Assembly: GCA_002683195.1 (NCBI GenBank)
Contig: NYSW01000111.1
Location: 1-64,000 of the forward strand
Source: Phycisphaerae bacterium
GTDB taxonomy: Bacteria > Planctomycetota > Phycisphaerae > Phycisphaerales > SM1A02
Length of the DNA stretch: 64,000 bases
Direction: 5' to 3'
Shown here: positions 27,106-36,783 of the stretch, piece by piece
Layout of the letters: each line of letters opens with the position of its first letter
Numbering within the stretch: position 1 is the stretch's first letter
The notes under the pieces: generated by a model
The model's database searches: none
Seen by the model: only the letters and a program-made list of their open reading frames with translations
Told to the model about the DNA's origin: nothing
Program-made: the position numbers and the translations under genes

Positions 27106-28328
27106 CCACTCCAGACGAATCCGACGCGCCCTGGCATGATCACGGTCCGCTGCGATTCCGGGTCGAAGCCCGCTGCAGCGACAATCATGCTCGGCTGGGG
27201 ACCGTGGACACGCCCCACGGTTCATTCCCCACCCCGGCGTTCATGCCGGTGGCGACCGCCGCCGCGATGAAGGGCGTCCTCCCCCGGCAGGTGCGCGAGG
27301 TGGGAACCGGCATCCTGTTGAACAACGCCTATCACCTGATGCTGCGGCCGGGAATCGAGTTGCTTGAACGATTCGGTGGCACCCATCGATTCATGCGATG
27401 GGACGGGCCGATTCTCACTGATTCCGGTGGCTATCAGGCCTTTTCGATGTCGGACATCAATGCGATCGATGACGAGGGCGTGACCTTCAAGTCGTTCATC
27501 GACGGCTCCCGGGTCCACCTCGGGCCCGAATCTTCGATGCAGGTTCAGAACGCGATCGGCGCCGACATCATCATGGCGTTCGACGACTGCCCTCCGTCGC
27601 CCCATGCTCGGCACGGCAAGGGGAGTCCTCGGCGGAAGCTCCCGACCCCCGGGGATTGGGCCAGACGGCTGGATGAAGCTCACGAACGAACCATTCGCTG
27701 GCTTGAACGGTGCCGGGTCGCCCATGCCAGATCGAAGGATCAGGCCCTCTTCGGCATCATCCAGGGGGGGACCGATCTTGAGCGGCGGGATGCCAGCCTC
27801 GAGGGAGTCTGTGGGATCGATCTCCCCGGTTACGCGATCGGCGGCGTTGCGGTGGGGGAAGGTCCGGAACTCATTCGGACGGTGGTGGAACACACCGCAC
27901 CCCGGATGCCTGCAGACCGGCCCCGATATCTCATGGGGGTCGGATACGAGCGTGACATCGTCATGGCGGTGGCCGCCGGCGTCGACATGTTCGACTGTGT
28001 GCTGCCGACCAGAAATGGCAGAATGGCCTCCGTCTTCACCCGGACGGGGCCGCTACGGCTCCGGCATGCCCGATTTCGGGACGATCCGGACCCGATCGAC
28101 CCCCTTTGTGACTGTCCGGCCTGTGGTGGCGGATTCAGCCGGGCCTACCTTCGCCATTGCTTTTCCGCGGACGAAATGGTGGGGCCGATTCTTTGCAGTC
28201 TCCATAACCTCCGGCACTTCCAGAACCTGCTGCTGGACATCCGAACCGCCATCCGGGATGATGACTGGTCTTCCCTCTCCGACCGTTGGCCGGTACTGAA
28301 TGCCGACCCGGGTCCGGTGAAGCAATGA
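27102..28328 (+). CDS. tgt: tRNA-guanine transglycosylase
   Basis: A 408-aa enzyme that replaces guanine-34 with a queuosine precursor in tRNAs for Asp, Asn, His and Tyr. Family motifs: FMPVATAAAMKGV, LLNNAYHLMLRPG, DSGGYQAFS, the catalytic FDCVLPTRNGR and the zinc site CDCPACGGGFSRAYLRH. An insert near 168-185 (HARHGKGSPRRK) is basic. GTG 27102 overlaps the rhomboid stop. The order tgt-yajC-secDF is a widely conserved cluster. Confidence 0.96.
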   Translation: MTTPDESDAPWHDHGPLRFRVEARCSDNHARLGTVDTPHGSFPTPAFMPVATAAAMKGVLPRQVREVGTGILLNNAYHLMLRPGIELLERFGGTHRFMRWDGPILTDSGGYQAFSMSDINAIDDEGVTFKSFIDGSRVHLGPESSMQVQNAIGADIIMAFDDCPPSPHARHGKGSPRRKLPTPGDWARRLDEAHERTIRWLERCRVAHARSKDQALFGIIQGGTDLERRDASLEGVCGIDLPGYAIGGVAVGEGPELIRTVVEHTAPRMPADRPRYLMGVGYERDIVMAVAAGVDMFDCVLPTRNGRMASVFTRTGPLRLRHARFRDDPDPIDPLCDCPACGGGFSRAYLRHCFSADEMVGPILCSLHNLRHFQNLLLDIRTAIRDDDWSSLSDRWPVLNADPGPVKQ

Positions 28329-28356
28329 GTCCCTGTCCCTTGACGACCTCGAGATC

Positions 28357-28782
28357 ATGATGAGCATGCTGAACGACGACCACCAAGACCTTTCTCTCTT
28401 TCTCCTGGCCCAGGCTTCCGACGGAGGCCCGGCCCTCGCGGGAGAAGGCGTGGCGACCACCGAAGGTGGGGCCGGAGCCGCCGGCGAACTGTCACCCGCC
28501 CCGGGGGGGGACCTGTTCCTGTGGATGGTTCTGCCGCTGATCCTCATGATGATTGCGTTCAGCGTGTTCGGGGGACGCAAGGAGAAGAAGAAGCGAGATG
28601 CTCTTATGGCGAGCATCAAGAAGCACGATCGGGTCCGCACCATCGGCGGCGTGATCGGTTCCATCATCGAAGTGAAGGACGACACCGTCGTCCTCAAGGT
28701 CGATGAAAGCAGCAACACTCGGATGACCTTCAGCCGCGACGCGGTGCAGCAGGTTCTCGATTCCACGGACGCCACGTCCTGA
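28357..28782 (+). CDS. yajC: Sec translocon accessory subunit YajC
   Basis: A 141-aa protein with one transmembrane segment (about 53-70, FLWMVLPLILMMIAF) followed by GGRKEKKKRDALMASIKKHDRV and RTIGGVIGSIIEVKDDTVVLKV, the standard YajC domain. The N-terminal Gly/Ala-rich stretch of about 50 residues is longer than usual. It stabilises SecDF in the membrane; secDF follows 34 bases later. Start ATG 28357; two further in-frame ATGs lie within four codons. Confidence 0.92.
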   Translation: MMSMLNDDHQDLSLFLLAQASDGGPALAGEGVATTEGGAGAAGELSPAPGGDLFLWMVLPLILMMIAFSVFGGRKEKKKRDALMASIKKHDRVRTIGGVIGSIIEVKDDTVVLKVDESSNTRMTFSRDAVQQVLDSTDATS

Positions 28783-28816
28783 CCCGACGCGCTTTGCGCC
28801 TCAGCCTTCGGATCCC

Positions 28817-31800
28817 ATGAACAACATCGGTTTCAAGCTTCTGTCCATCGGACTGCTCGTCGGTTTCTGCCTCTGGTCGGTCATTCCACCGGAAAAGAAG
28901 ATCCGGCTCGGCAAGGACCTTCAAGGCGGCGTGAGCCTGGTCTACGCCGTCAAGGTCGCCGACGGCGCCAACGCCGACGAGGTTCTCGCCCAGACGATTG
29001 ACGTGTTGAAGGATCGCGTCAATCCTCAGGGCATCCTCGACATCGGCATGCAACCCGTCGGGCGCGACCGCATCGAGGTCGTGATGCCGTTGCCCAACGC
29101 GCAGGTCCGCGAGTTGCAGGTCGCGTACCGCGACGCACGGGAAGCGGTGATCGCCGAGGCGAGGATCTCCGCCGCCGACCTCGACGCCGCGCTTGATTCC
29201 AGTAACGCGGTCGATCGCTTCGGCGGCGATGAAGCGTCGCGGAAGGCCCAGATCCAAGCACTTCAAGACGCCTGGGAACGCGGGAAGACCGCTCGGGCCG
29301 AGTTCGCCGCCGCGGAGGCCGATGCCTCCGCTGCTGGTGATGAGGTGTCCATGGGGCTCCTTCTCGACCGGATCGCCACGGCGGAGATCGAGGTCGAAGA
29401 TCTGCGTGGTGCGATCCTCTCCCAGACGCTCCGTGAACAGCGGTTGCTGGAGATCCTGGCCCTTGAAGGCGTCGGTCAGGAACGAAATGCAGACGGCAAA
29501 CTCGATCCCGCCACCAGTGAACGAGCGATGGCCCTCGCCCAGCTCCGGGATGAACTTCCCCATCTGGCGGAATCCCTCGCGGCCCTTGAAGCCAGTTACG
29601 CGGTCTACGAATCGAATAGAACCGGACTCGACGATCCGGAGGATCTCAAGCGACTTCTCCGCGGCGCCGGCGTCCTGGAGTTCCGGATCGCGGTTCGTCC
29701 CGCCGCTCAGGACGTCCCCATCGATCTGCTCCGCGAGCAGTTGGCGGAACGCGGTCCCAACAACACCGACTCGGTGGTGGCCCGGTGGTTCGCGATCAAC
29801 GAGTTGAAGCAGTGGACGGATGAAGGCGATCCCGCGAGCCTCGCGGCACTCGAGGCCGATGCCTCGTCGTACTTTCAGAACCGATACAACCTGGTGGCCG
29901 AAAGCAAGGACGGTCGCTACTACGTTCTGCTCTACACCACTCCCGATCGGTCGATGACCCACTCCGATGGGGAAGCCTGGGCGATTCGCAAAGCCGGCCG
30001 GACCGTGGATGAACTGGGCCGCCCGGCGGTCTCCTTCGGGCTCGACAAGCCCGGTGGTTCCCGGATGCGGAAGCTCACCACGCCCAACGTCAACCAACCG
30101 ATGGCGATCGTGCTCGACGGCGAGGTGTACACCGCACCGAACCTGAACAGCGCGATCGGATCGAGCGGGGTGATTCAGGGCAGCTTCGGCGAGCAGGAGA
30201 TCACCTATCTCATCCGGGTGCTCGCGGCCGGCAGCCTCGAAGCCCGATTGAGTCAGGAGCCGATCTCGACCAGCATCCTCGGCCCCTCGATCGGACAGGA
30301 CAACCTCGTCCGAGGACTCGAAGCGGTCGCGATCTCGGTGGCGATCGTCGCCCTGATCATGTTCCTGTACTACTTCGGGGCCGGCCTGGTCGCTGACATC
30401 TCCCTGCTGATCAATGCGGTGATGATCTTCGGCATCATGGCGATGATCGATGGCACCTTCACGCTTCCCGGTCTTGCCGGCATCGCCCTCACGATCGGCA
30501 TGGCGGTGGACGCCAACGTGCTCATCTTCGAACGGGTGCGTGAGGAACTGATGAACAACGGCGAGGATCTTCGAACCTCGTTGAGACTTGGCTTCGGCAA
30601 GGCGGCGAGCGCGATTCTCGATGGCAACATCACGAACCTGATCGTCTGCTTCATCCTCTACCAGACCGCCGCGACGGAAGTGAAGGGCTTCGCCCTGACC
30701 CTCGCGATCGGCGTCATGGCGACCCTGTTCACCTCGCTGTTCGTTTCAAGAGTCGTCTTCGCTTTTCTGACCGATGTGATCGGTATCCGGTCGCTGCCGA
30801 TGCTGCCCACCGCGGTGCCGGCGATTCACCGGCTGCTCGAGCCGAAGATCAACTGGGTCAGCCTTCGGATTCCGTTGCTCATCGTGAGTGCCGGTCTCGC
30901 CATCGGATCGCTGTTCCTCTTCTTCAGTCGCGGGGCCGACGTTCTCGAGACCGAGTTCCGAGGCGGCGTCAGCGTGGTGATGAGCACCCGGGATGCCCGC
31001 GAGGGTGAAGTCACCGGAACCGAGCGAGAGGCCGAGGGACGACTTCTGGTCTCCCGACTCGATATTGAAAAGATGGTCAACGAGATCGGCCGCGAAAACG
31101 CGTCCGATCCGGTCCTGGCCGAGCTTCAGGGTGCGACGGTGCTCACCGTCGGAACCGCGGATGATCAGGGCCGGGCCGCCGGCTTCCAGATCAAGGTGGC
31201 CAATGCCCCGGGCCTTGGCGACGACGAGAACATCTCCAATCGGGTCGTGGCGGCCCTGGTGGATCAGTTCGGCGACATTCTCGCGGTCACCCAGCCGGTG
31301 GATTTCGCCGCGGAATCCGCGGACGACCACAGCCCCTACACCTTCTCGCTGGAGCGGCAGACCCTCGCGGAAGCGATCGGTCGCCCCTCGGCCACGGTCG
31401 CGGTGGGTGAGTGGCGGGGGGGAGTCGCGGTGGTGGTCGACGATGTCAGCCCTCCGATCACGGCTTCCGACCTCAGCCAACGGCTGGATCGAATGAGGAA
31501 CCAGCCTGACTTCGCGGACACCCGCGGTCGACGGACCGAAATCATCGGTCTTGATCGAGTCAGCGAAAGCAAGGGAGAGGCGACCTGGTCGTCCTTCGCG
31601 ATCATGGTCGCGGACGAGGAGGCTTCCAGCCTGCTCGTCGATCTGGAGACCTGGGATCGAACCCTCGCGGCCCGCGAATTCGAACTGGTCAGAGCAGCCT
31701 TGACGCGGGAAGCGAGCCTCGATCAGGTCTCCAGCTTCTCGCCGAAGGTCGCGGAAAACCTCGCAGCCAGCGCCATCGTGGCGGTCATTCTGAGTCTGAT

Positions 31801-32356
31801 CGGCATGCTGGTCTACATCTGGTTCCGCTTCGGCTCGCTTCGGTATTCACTGTGTGCCATCTCGGCCCTGGTGTTCAACGTCAGCATCTGTCTTGGGGCG
31901 ATCGCCATCAGCGTGATCGTCGGGGAGCGGACGTTCAACGGCGTGCGAATCCTTGATGAGTTCCGGATCGACATCAACGTGGTCGCCGGACTTCTCACGA
32001 TCGTGGGCTACTCGCTCAACGACACCATCGTGATCCTCGACCGTATTCGTGAAAACCGTGGCAAGCTCAGCTACGCCAGCCGTGACGTGGTCAACAACTC
32101 CATCAATCAGACCTTCAGCCGCACGATCATGACCAGTGGAACGACCATCACCTCGGCGATCATCCTCTACTCGCTTGGCGGAACCGGGATCCGACCCTTC
32201 GCCTTCACCTTCCTCGTGGGTCTGATCGCCGCCACCTACTCATCCGTGGCGATCGCCGCTCCCCTGACCTGGTCGCGAGGCGGGGGCAAGGCCCGGCCTG
32301 AAGCCGGATCAGAAGGGGAGACGCCGGCCCTTCCCGGCGAATCGGCGCCGGCCTGA
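28817..32356 (+). CDS. secDF: Fused protein translocase subunit SecDF
   Basis: An 1179-aa fusion that uses the proton gradient to pull exported proteins across the membrane. The SecD half has an N-terminal anchor, LGKDLQGGVSLVY (about 32-44), DVLKDRVNPQG, and a TM bundle at about 491-650, including LTIGMAVDANVLIFERVREEL. The SecF half begins about 670, with the second periplasmic domain (about 720-970) and TM bundle (about 978-1151; YSLNDTIVILDRIRENRG). A charged helical insertion (about 90-280) lengthens the first periplasmic domain and is rare in SecD proteins. A strong terminator ends the tgt-yajC-secDF unit. Confidence 0.95.
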   Translation: MNNIGFKLLSIGLLVGFCLWSVIPPEKKIRLGKDLQGGVSLVYAVKVADGANADEVLAQTIDVLKDRVNPQGILDIGMQPVGRDRIEVVMPLPNAQVRELQVAYRDAREAVIAEARISAADLDAALDSSNAVDRFGGDEASRKAQIQALQDAWERGKTARAEFAAAEADASAAGDEVSMGLLLDRIATAEIEVEDLRGAILSQTLREQRLLEILALEGVGQERNADGKLDPATSERAMALAQLRDELPHLAESLAALEASYAVYESNRTGLDDPEDLKRLLRGAGVLEFRIAVRPAAQDVPIDLLREQLAERGPNNTDSVVARWFAINELKQWTDEGDPASLAALEADASSYFQNRYNLVAESKDGRYYVLLYTTPDRSMTHSDGEAWAIRKAGRTVDELGRPAVSFGLDKPGGSRMRKLTTPNVNQPMAIVLDGEVYTAPNLNSAIGSSGVIQGSFGEQEITYLIRVLAAGSLEARLSQEPISTSILGPSIGQDNLVRGLEAVAISVAIVALIMFLYYFGAGLVADISLLINAVMIFGIMAMIDGTFTLPGLAGIALTIGMAVDANVLIFERVREELMNNGEDLRTSLRLGFGKAASAILDGNITNLIVCFILYQTAATEVKGFALTLAIGVMATLFTSLFVSRVVFAFLTDVIGIRSLPMLPTAVPAIHRLLEPKINWVSLRIPLLIVSAGLAIGSLFLFFSRGADVLETEFRGGVSVVMSTRDAREGEVTGTEREAEGRLLVSRLDIEKMVNEIGRENASDPVLAELQGATVLTVGTADDQGRAAGFQIKVANAPGLGDDENISNRVVAALVDQFGDILAVTQPVDFAAESADDHSPYTFSLERQTLAEAIGRPSATVAVGEWRGGVAVVVDDVSPPITASDLSQRLDRMRNQPDFADTRGRRTEIIGLDRVSESKGEATWSSFAIMVADEEASSLLVDLETWDRTLAAREFELVRAALTREASLDQVSSFSPKVAENLAASAIVAVILSLIGMLVYIWFRFGSLRYSLCAISALVFNVSICLGAIAISVIVGERTFNGVRILDEFRIDINVVAGLLTIVGYSLNDTIVILDRIRENRGKLSYASRDVVNNSINQTFSRTIMTSGTTITSAIILYSLGGTGIRPFAFTFLVGLIAATYSSVAIAAPLTWSRGGGKARPEAGSEGETPALPGESAPA

Positions 32357-32385
32357 AGAAGAACTTGAGCATCTTCGAACTCTGG

Positions 32386-32423
32386 AAGCGGTTGGGGCCC
32401 TGGGAATGGGCCCCAACCGCTTT
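32386..32423 (+). terminator. Rho-independent terminator after secDF
   Basis: A 15-bp GC-rich stem (32386-32400 with 32408-32422, loop TGGGAAT) lies 30 bases after the secDF stop. The T-tract is short and interrupted (TTTGGATTT), but the stem is very stable. Confidence 0.75.
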
Positions 32424-32607
32424 GGATTTGGAGTCGAAGATCCCAGGTCGCCGATGGTGGATAACGTGTGACTCAATCGAATCGGCGATGGACTCGACGC
32501 CATGAGTCGGTCGCCCCGTCGTGGGGAACGATCCTTGCCTGGAGCGAGGGTCGCAAGTCGAATGGATCTTCATTCGGACGACGGAATCGCGGGACAGGGA
32601 GCCTGGC

Positions 32608-34182
32608 ATGAACAGCGGCGTTCGACTCTCGGTGGCCATCTTGATCTTGATCACGGTTCTGGTGGGGTTGTATTACGCCCGCCTTGGTGACGACGCCGAT
32701 CTTGAGCCGCAGACTGAAACCCCGGTCCCCGAGGTGGAAACCGAATCCGCCCCCGCGATCTTTCGGGAGCCGGAGCTGATCGCAGAGCCACCAATCGAGA
32801 CCGAAGAACTCGCGGCGTCTGAATGGACCCCCGAGGATGAGGTGGCGACGTCGGATGAGGAATCGTTCGCCGAATCCGAGCCGGAGGAGGAGTTTTCCGA
32901 GTTCGCCCTGAATACCGAGGACTTTGAAGCCCTGGCATCCGCGGAAGGCGCCGAATCGCTCGACGGAGACCAACCGTCGGATCCGGCACCGGAGACGGAT
33001 CGGACCGAGGTGATTGAAAACGATCTCCCCGCGGCCACTGACGGCTCCGATGAGCCGATCGTCGAGACCCTGCCGTCCGATTCTCCGGACGGCGGTGAAC
33101 TCGAAGAGATTGATGCGGCCGTCCCGACCGAGCCCGCCACGCTGGCTGGGCGATCATCCCGTCCCGGGCGTTCCATCGAAGCGGCAGGCGTGGGTGCTCA
33201 CCGGCTCGCCGGAGATTCCGTGTCCGCGGCCGAAGCCGAAGCCGCTCGGGTCGTTCTCGCCGGTGCCGCCGCCGATCGAATGGTGGTTCCCGTCGGTGAC
33301 GGCCTGGTCTGGGTCGCGGCGCCGGAAGGTCTCGACGATGCGGTGCTGTCAAAGGCCGTGGCGGGCACCTCCTCCGACGGCGGGAGGAGTTTCCTCCTGA
33401 TTCGCGAAGATGCGGATGGTTCGATGATGATGACCGGCCGGGTCGAACGGGCGGATGTGACATCCCGGCCGGCAAGCGGGCAACACGACATTCTCATTCG
33501 GGTCGATGGTTCGCAGACCGAAGCGATTCGAGACTCGTCGAGGTCGTTCGTCGGACACCCGCTGGCCTGGATCGTCGACGGTCGCCTGGTCGCCATCCAG
33601 ACCCTTCGGATTCCGATCAGCGGTCGGGCGAAGATCACGCTCGCGACCGATGAAGATTCGGCGGTGCAATTCGCATCCCGACTGATGTCGGCGACGGCCG
33701 CCACTCCGATCGAACGCGAACGGTCGGCCCCTCCCGCCTCCACCGGGGTCACTCCCGGGCGGGTGTTCACCGGTGGCGGTGAACGTCCGGCAGGACCCGG
33801 AGAGCTTCCCCCGGACATGTACGAGCTCTACCAGGTCAAGAGCGGGGACACTCCGTCTTCCATCGCGGCCTTCTGGTTCGGAGATGCCAACAAGGTCTCG
33901 CTGGTCCTCAAGGCCAACCCGAATCTCGATCCCACGCAACTCCAGATCGGCGACACGCTCCGGCTTCCCCCGAAGGATTTTCAACTCTGGACGGTGGTCG
34001 CCAGCCCGGAAGACGGAAAGCCCCGAATTCACATCGTTCAATCCGGAGAGACGCTTTCGCACATCGCCCAGGCGGCGTACGGCCAGGGCTCGCGTTGGAC
34101 CGAAATCTATGAAGCCAACAAGACGCTCATCGGTGCCGACCCGAAGAATCTGAAGGTTGGAATGGAGCTGAGAATCCCGTGA
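32608..34182 (+). CDS. Membrane-anchored protein with two C-terminal LysM domains
   Basis: A 524-aa protein. ATG 32608 (MNSGVRLS) is preceded by GGGAG and followed by one transmembrane helix (about 6-24); frames upstream lack it. Residues about 25-190 are an acidic, Pro/Ser/Glu-rich linker, then a folded domain of unknown type (about 200-385). Two LysM repeats end the protein: 404-454 (YQVKSGDTPSSIA…) and about 475-524 (HIVQSGETLSHIAQAAYG). LysM binds N-acetylglucosamine in peptidoglycan, so an inner-membrane protein reaching the wall is inferred. The next gene overlaps its stop codon. Confidence 0.8.
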   Translation: MNSGVRLSVAILILITVLVGLYYARLGDDADLEPQTETPVPEVETESAPAIFREPELIAEPPIETEELAASEWTPEDEVATSDEESFAESEPEEEFSEFALNTEDFEALASAEGAESLDGDQPSDPAPETDRTEVIENDLPAATDGSDEPIVETLPSDSPDGGELEEIDAAVPTEPATLAGRSSRPGRSIEAAGVGAHRLAGDSVSAAEAEAARVVLAGAAADRMVVPVGDGLVWVAAPEGLDDAVLSKAVAGTSSDGGRSFLLIREDADGSMMMTGRVERADVTSRPASGQHDILIRVDGSQTEAIRDSSRSFVGHPLAWIVDGRLVAIQTLRIPISGRAKITLATDEDSAVQFASRLMSATAATPIERERSAPPASTGVTPGRVFTGGGERPAGPGELPPDMYELYQVKSGDTPSSIAAFWFGDANKVSLVLKANPNLDPTQLQIGDTLRLPPKDFQLWTVVASPEDGKPRIHIVQSGETLSHIAQAAYGQGSRWTEIYEANKTLIGADPKNLKVGMELRIP

Positions 34183-34658
34183 CTGACGCCGAACTGCCAA
34201 CGGATCCCGAGCCTCGAAACCCCGCATCGATCGAGGTGGAACCCGCGGATGTCCGCACCGATCTTGACGAGCTCGCGGCGGCGGCTCGACTCGCCGCGGG
34301 ACCGGAGACGCTCGAACCTCTCTGGGCCGCGACCATGAATCTGGATCGCTGGTTCTTTGCTGGCGTGGGCGCCTTCCCCAATCTCCGCCCGTTCTCGGGC
34401 ATGATCGACGACGAGCCCTATGTGATGGCGTTCACGGTTCGAGCCCGGGCCGAGCGGTACGCCCGAACCCAGAATCTCGTTCCCGAGGGATCGAAGCCTT
34501 CGATCCTTTCATTTCCCGTGGTCGAGGCCGCGAAGCTCTGCACCCATCAACACGCCAGAGGGGCCCGCTGGGTCGTGTTCGATGACGGTTGGGCCGGTTG
34601 GAGAATTCCGATTCGCCAACTCGCGGCCATGGTTTCCAAGTATCACGAACCGGCTTGA
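34179..34658 (+). CDS. Hypothetical protein coupled to the LysM gene
   Basis: A 159-aa protein beginning at GTG 34179, overlapping the previous stop (GTGA). I do not recognise its family. The core is RWFFAGVGAFPNLRPFSGMI, EPYVMAFTVRARAERYA, SILSFPVVEA and WVVFDDGWAGWRIPI; the alternating strands and helices resemble SseB-type domains loosely, which I would not use as a name. It has no signal or membrane segment, so is cytoplasmic. Its last 16 bases overlap the end of the convergent aldo/keto reductase gene. Confidence 0.7.
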   Translation: MTDAELPTDPEPRNPASIEVEPADVRTDLDELAAAARLAAGPETLEPLWAATMNLDRWFFAGVGAFPNLRPFSGMIDDEPYVMAFTVRARAERYARTQNLVPEGSKPSILSFPVVEAAKLCTHQHARGARWVVFDDGWAGWRIPIRQLAAMVSKYHEPA

Positions 34659-35452
34659 GGGTCGCGGCCGCCTTGTCCGCAGGCGCGGCGAGCGATGTCC
34701 AGATTGGACGCCAGGTGACCCGGAGTCAGGGACCCGATGACCACCGAGGCCACGCCGATGGGCGTCAGGCAGTGGGGGATCGCCTCCTCGGGCCGAAGCC
34801 GACCGGAGGCCAGCCCCTTCTTCACCAGGACGCCGATGTCCGCCGCCGCCGCCTGATCGATGATCACCCGCTGTGATTCGTCCATCGAGTGATACTCGAC
34901 CATCAGGCAGTCGACGACCCCGGTGGTGATCGCGGCCTGATGACCGGGCACCGTCTTTCCACTGAACCCGATGGCCCCGATGTCTCCGGCATCCCGACGC
35001 CGGACCAGGGTGTCGAGGGTGTCTCCACGCTCGATGATCTCCAGATCATTCCCGTCCGAGTGGACGAAGACCACATCGATCCGGTCGGTGCGGAGACGGC
35101 GAAGGCTTCGATCGAGACTTGCATCGATCGCGGTGGCGGAGAAGTCGAAATGGCCGACCCCGTCCTTCCAGGTCTCACCGACCTTGGAGGTCAGGGTGAA
35201 CTCGCTTCGCCGGGTGGCGAGTGTCCTCCCGATGCGTTCTTCGCTGAGGCCGTATGCCGGCGCGGTATCGACGAGATCGATGCCCAGATCGAGTACCGCG
35301 TTCAAGAGGATCTCGGCCGCCTCTTCGGAGGGAAGATCGTACGCCGAGTCGTACTTGATGCCCTGGTTCCGGCCGATCTTGAAGCCGCCGAATCCGATGG
35401 GGCTCACGCTCAGGCCGGTTCGGCCGAGGATGCGTCTCGGTGCGAGATCCAT
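34643..35452 (-). CDS. Aldo/keto reductase family oxidoreductase
   Basis: A 269-aa NADPH-dependent reductase. The catalytic tetrad is visible: Asp62, Tyr67 (DTAPAYG), Lys90 (LTSKVG), His131 (VFVHSD). Residues GRTGLSVSPIGFGGFKIG mark the normal N-terminus. It is shorter than typical AKRs (about 300-330) because the C-terminal substrate loop is reduced. The start lies inside the end of the upstream FAD oxidoreductase gene (43-base overlap), so the two are coupled. Substrate unknown. Confidence 0.87.
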   Translation of the reverse strand: MDLAPRRILGRTGLSVSPIGFGGFKIGRNQGIKYDSAYDLPSEEAAEILLNAVLDLGIDLVDTAPAYGLSEERIGRTLATRRSEFTLTSKVGETWKDGVGHFDFSATAIDASLDRSLRRLRTDRIDVVFVHSDGNDLEIIERGDTLDTLVRRRDAGDIGAIGFSGKTVPGHQAAITTGVVDCLMVEYHSMDESQRVIIDQAAAADIGVLVKKGLASGRLRPEEAIPHCLTPIGVASVVIGSLTPGHLASNLDIARRACGQGGRDPQAGS

Positions 35453-36672
35453 GTCCGCGTCTCCCAGGGGAATTCGGCCACGTCCGGTGTCTCCATCGGA
35501 CGCAGGTCAAGCGGTGGGTCACGATGATCGCCACCAGGATTCGAAGGCAGTGATTCCAGCACTCGGGCGGCGAGTCTCGGTGCCAGAGCCCACTTCGTCG
35601 GCCAGGCCACGAGGAGTCGCCCGTCATGTCGCCGCTCGATCGTCGCGTCATCGGGGCGGAGCCCCGCGCCGGTCCGGCGTTCGGCCCGGTCGACCCGATA
35701 GGTGCTCCAGGCGGCGTCGTCGATCACGTCGAGATCAAGGTCTGGAAGGACCGCGGCGAGTTCTTTGACGGCCCGTTGAATCTGGCTGGCGGGATCGCGA
35801 TCAACCCCGGTTTCCGCCAGGTCACCGCCGAGTTGCCAGACGACTCGTCCGGCCCGATCTCGTCCGCTGGTCACCGTGATCCGAGTGCGATTGCCATCGA
35901 CGCAATGGCCGTGAAGCATCGGGAGTCCGGTGCCACGAAGCAGGGTCATGTGCAAGGGCCGTCGCTGGGCCAGATCGGCGTCAAGGCCCATCCGAGAAAG
36001 CAGGGCTTCATTGCCGATCCCGGCGGCAAGCACCACGGATCGGGGAAGAAGGGTGAGCTCCTTCGTGCCGTCACGAAGAATCGCGCGATCCACCAGTCCG
36101 GCCCGGGAGGACAATTCAACCCCTTCAGGGCCATCCACTCGGATCAGATGACTCCGATTCGGGGCGGCGAGGGCTTCGAGCACGGAACGGGTGTCGAAGA
36201 CGGGTTCTCCGACGCGGAGCACCGCCCCGGGTACCGAGCGGAGCAAGGCCGGCCGATCAGCCGCCGCCACCGATTCCGGGCGGGTCCGCAGCGTGGCGCG
36301 GGCGCCGAGCATTCCGATTCGGGAGGCGAGGGAATCCGTCCGCCAGAGCCAGGTGCAGGGGCTGGACATGGTCGCAGCGCGAAGATCGGGCTGGCCCATC
36401 TCCGGCTGCTCATGCAGCCCTCTCCATTGCCCTGGCATGTCGCGAATGGACCCGGCGGAGGCCAGGTCCTTCTCACGGAGGGTGTACTTCAGGCCGCCGT
36501 GAATGATGCCCTGGGCGGCGACGCTCTGGCCGGATCCCAAGGCCGCGCATTCGACCGCCACCGCCCGGAGGCCTGCTCGGATGGCGGCATCGAGGATCCA
36601 CAGGCCGGCGATTCCGGCTCCGATGATCAGGACGTCGACGGATTGTTCCTCGTTGTCTGGCACGAAGGGCAC
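35410..36672 (-). CDS. FAD-dependent oxidoreductase (DAO/GlpD-like)
   Basis: About 420 aa. An N-terminal dinucleotide-binding motif (VLIIGAGIAGLW, 14-25) is followed by QSVAAQGIIHGGLKYTL, a pattern found in glycerol-3-phosphate dehydrogenases and related DAO enzymes, and by LLPRSVVLAAGIGNE. The central part has GRVVWQLGGDLAETG and a C-terminal arginine-rich DRAERRTGAGLRPDD. The substrate is unclear. The start is uncertain: GTG 36672, GTG 36663 or ATG 36747; none has a ribosome-binding site. It is divergent from the isocitrate dehydrogenase gene. Confidence 0.8.
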   Translation of the reverse strand: MPFVPDNEEQSVDVLIIGAGIAGLWILDAAIRAGLRAVAVECAALGSGQSVAAQGIIHGGLKYTLREKDLASAGSIRDMPGQWRGLHEQPEMGQPDLRAATMSSPCTWLWRTDSLASRIGMLGARATLRTRPESVAAADRPALLRSVPGAVLRVGEPVFDTRSVLEALAAPNRSHLIRVDGPEGVELSSRAGLVDRAILRDGTKELTLLPRSVVLAAGIGNEALLSRMGLDADLAQRRPLHMTLLRGTGLPMLHGHCVDGNRTRITVTSGRDRAGRVVWQLGGDLAETGVDRDPASQIQRAVKELAAVLPDLDLDVIDDAAWSTYRVDRAERRTGAGLRPDDATIERRHDGRLLVAWPTKWALAPRLAARVLESLPSNPGGDHRDPPLDLRPMETPDVAEFPWETRTWISHRDASSAEPA

Positions 36673-36703
36673 GGTACCGCCGCGGGGAGTCCGGGGGGTG
36701 AGG

Positions 36704-36709
36704 TATCCT
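36704..36709 (+). promoter_or_regulatory. Possible extended -10 element (GGTATCCT)
   Basis: GGTATCCT lies 75 bases before the GTG start of the isocitrate dehydrogenase gene, inside the intergenic or 5' end region of the FAD oxidoreductase gene. It matches the GGTANNCT set; no clear -35. Confidence 0.3.
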
Positions 36710-36783
36710 CTCCGACTCGGGACTCCGACTTCGGTGTCCGGTGCCATCGACCGCCGTTCAGACGGCATACAAGGATCCGACTC

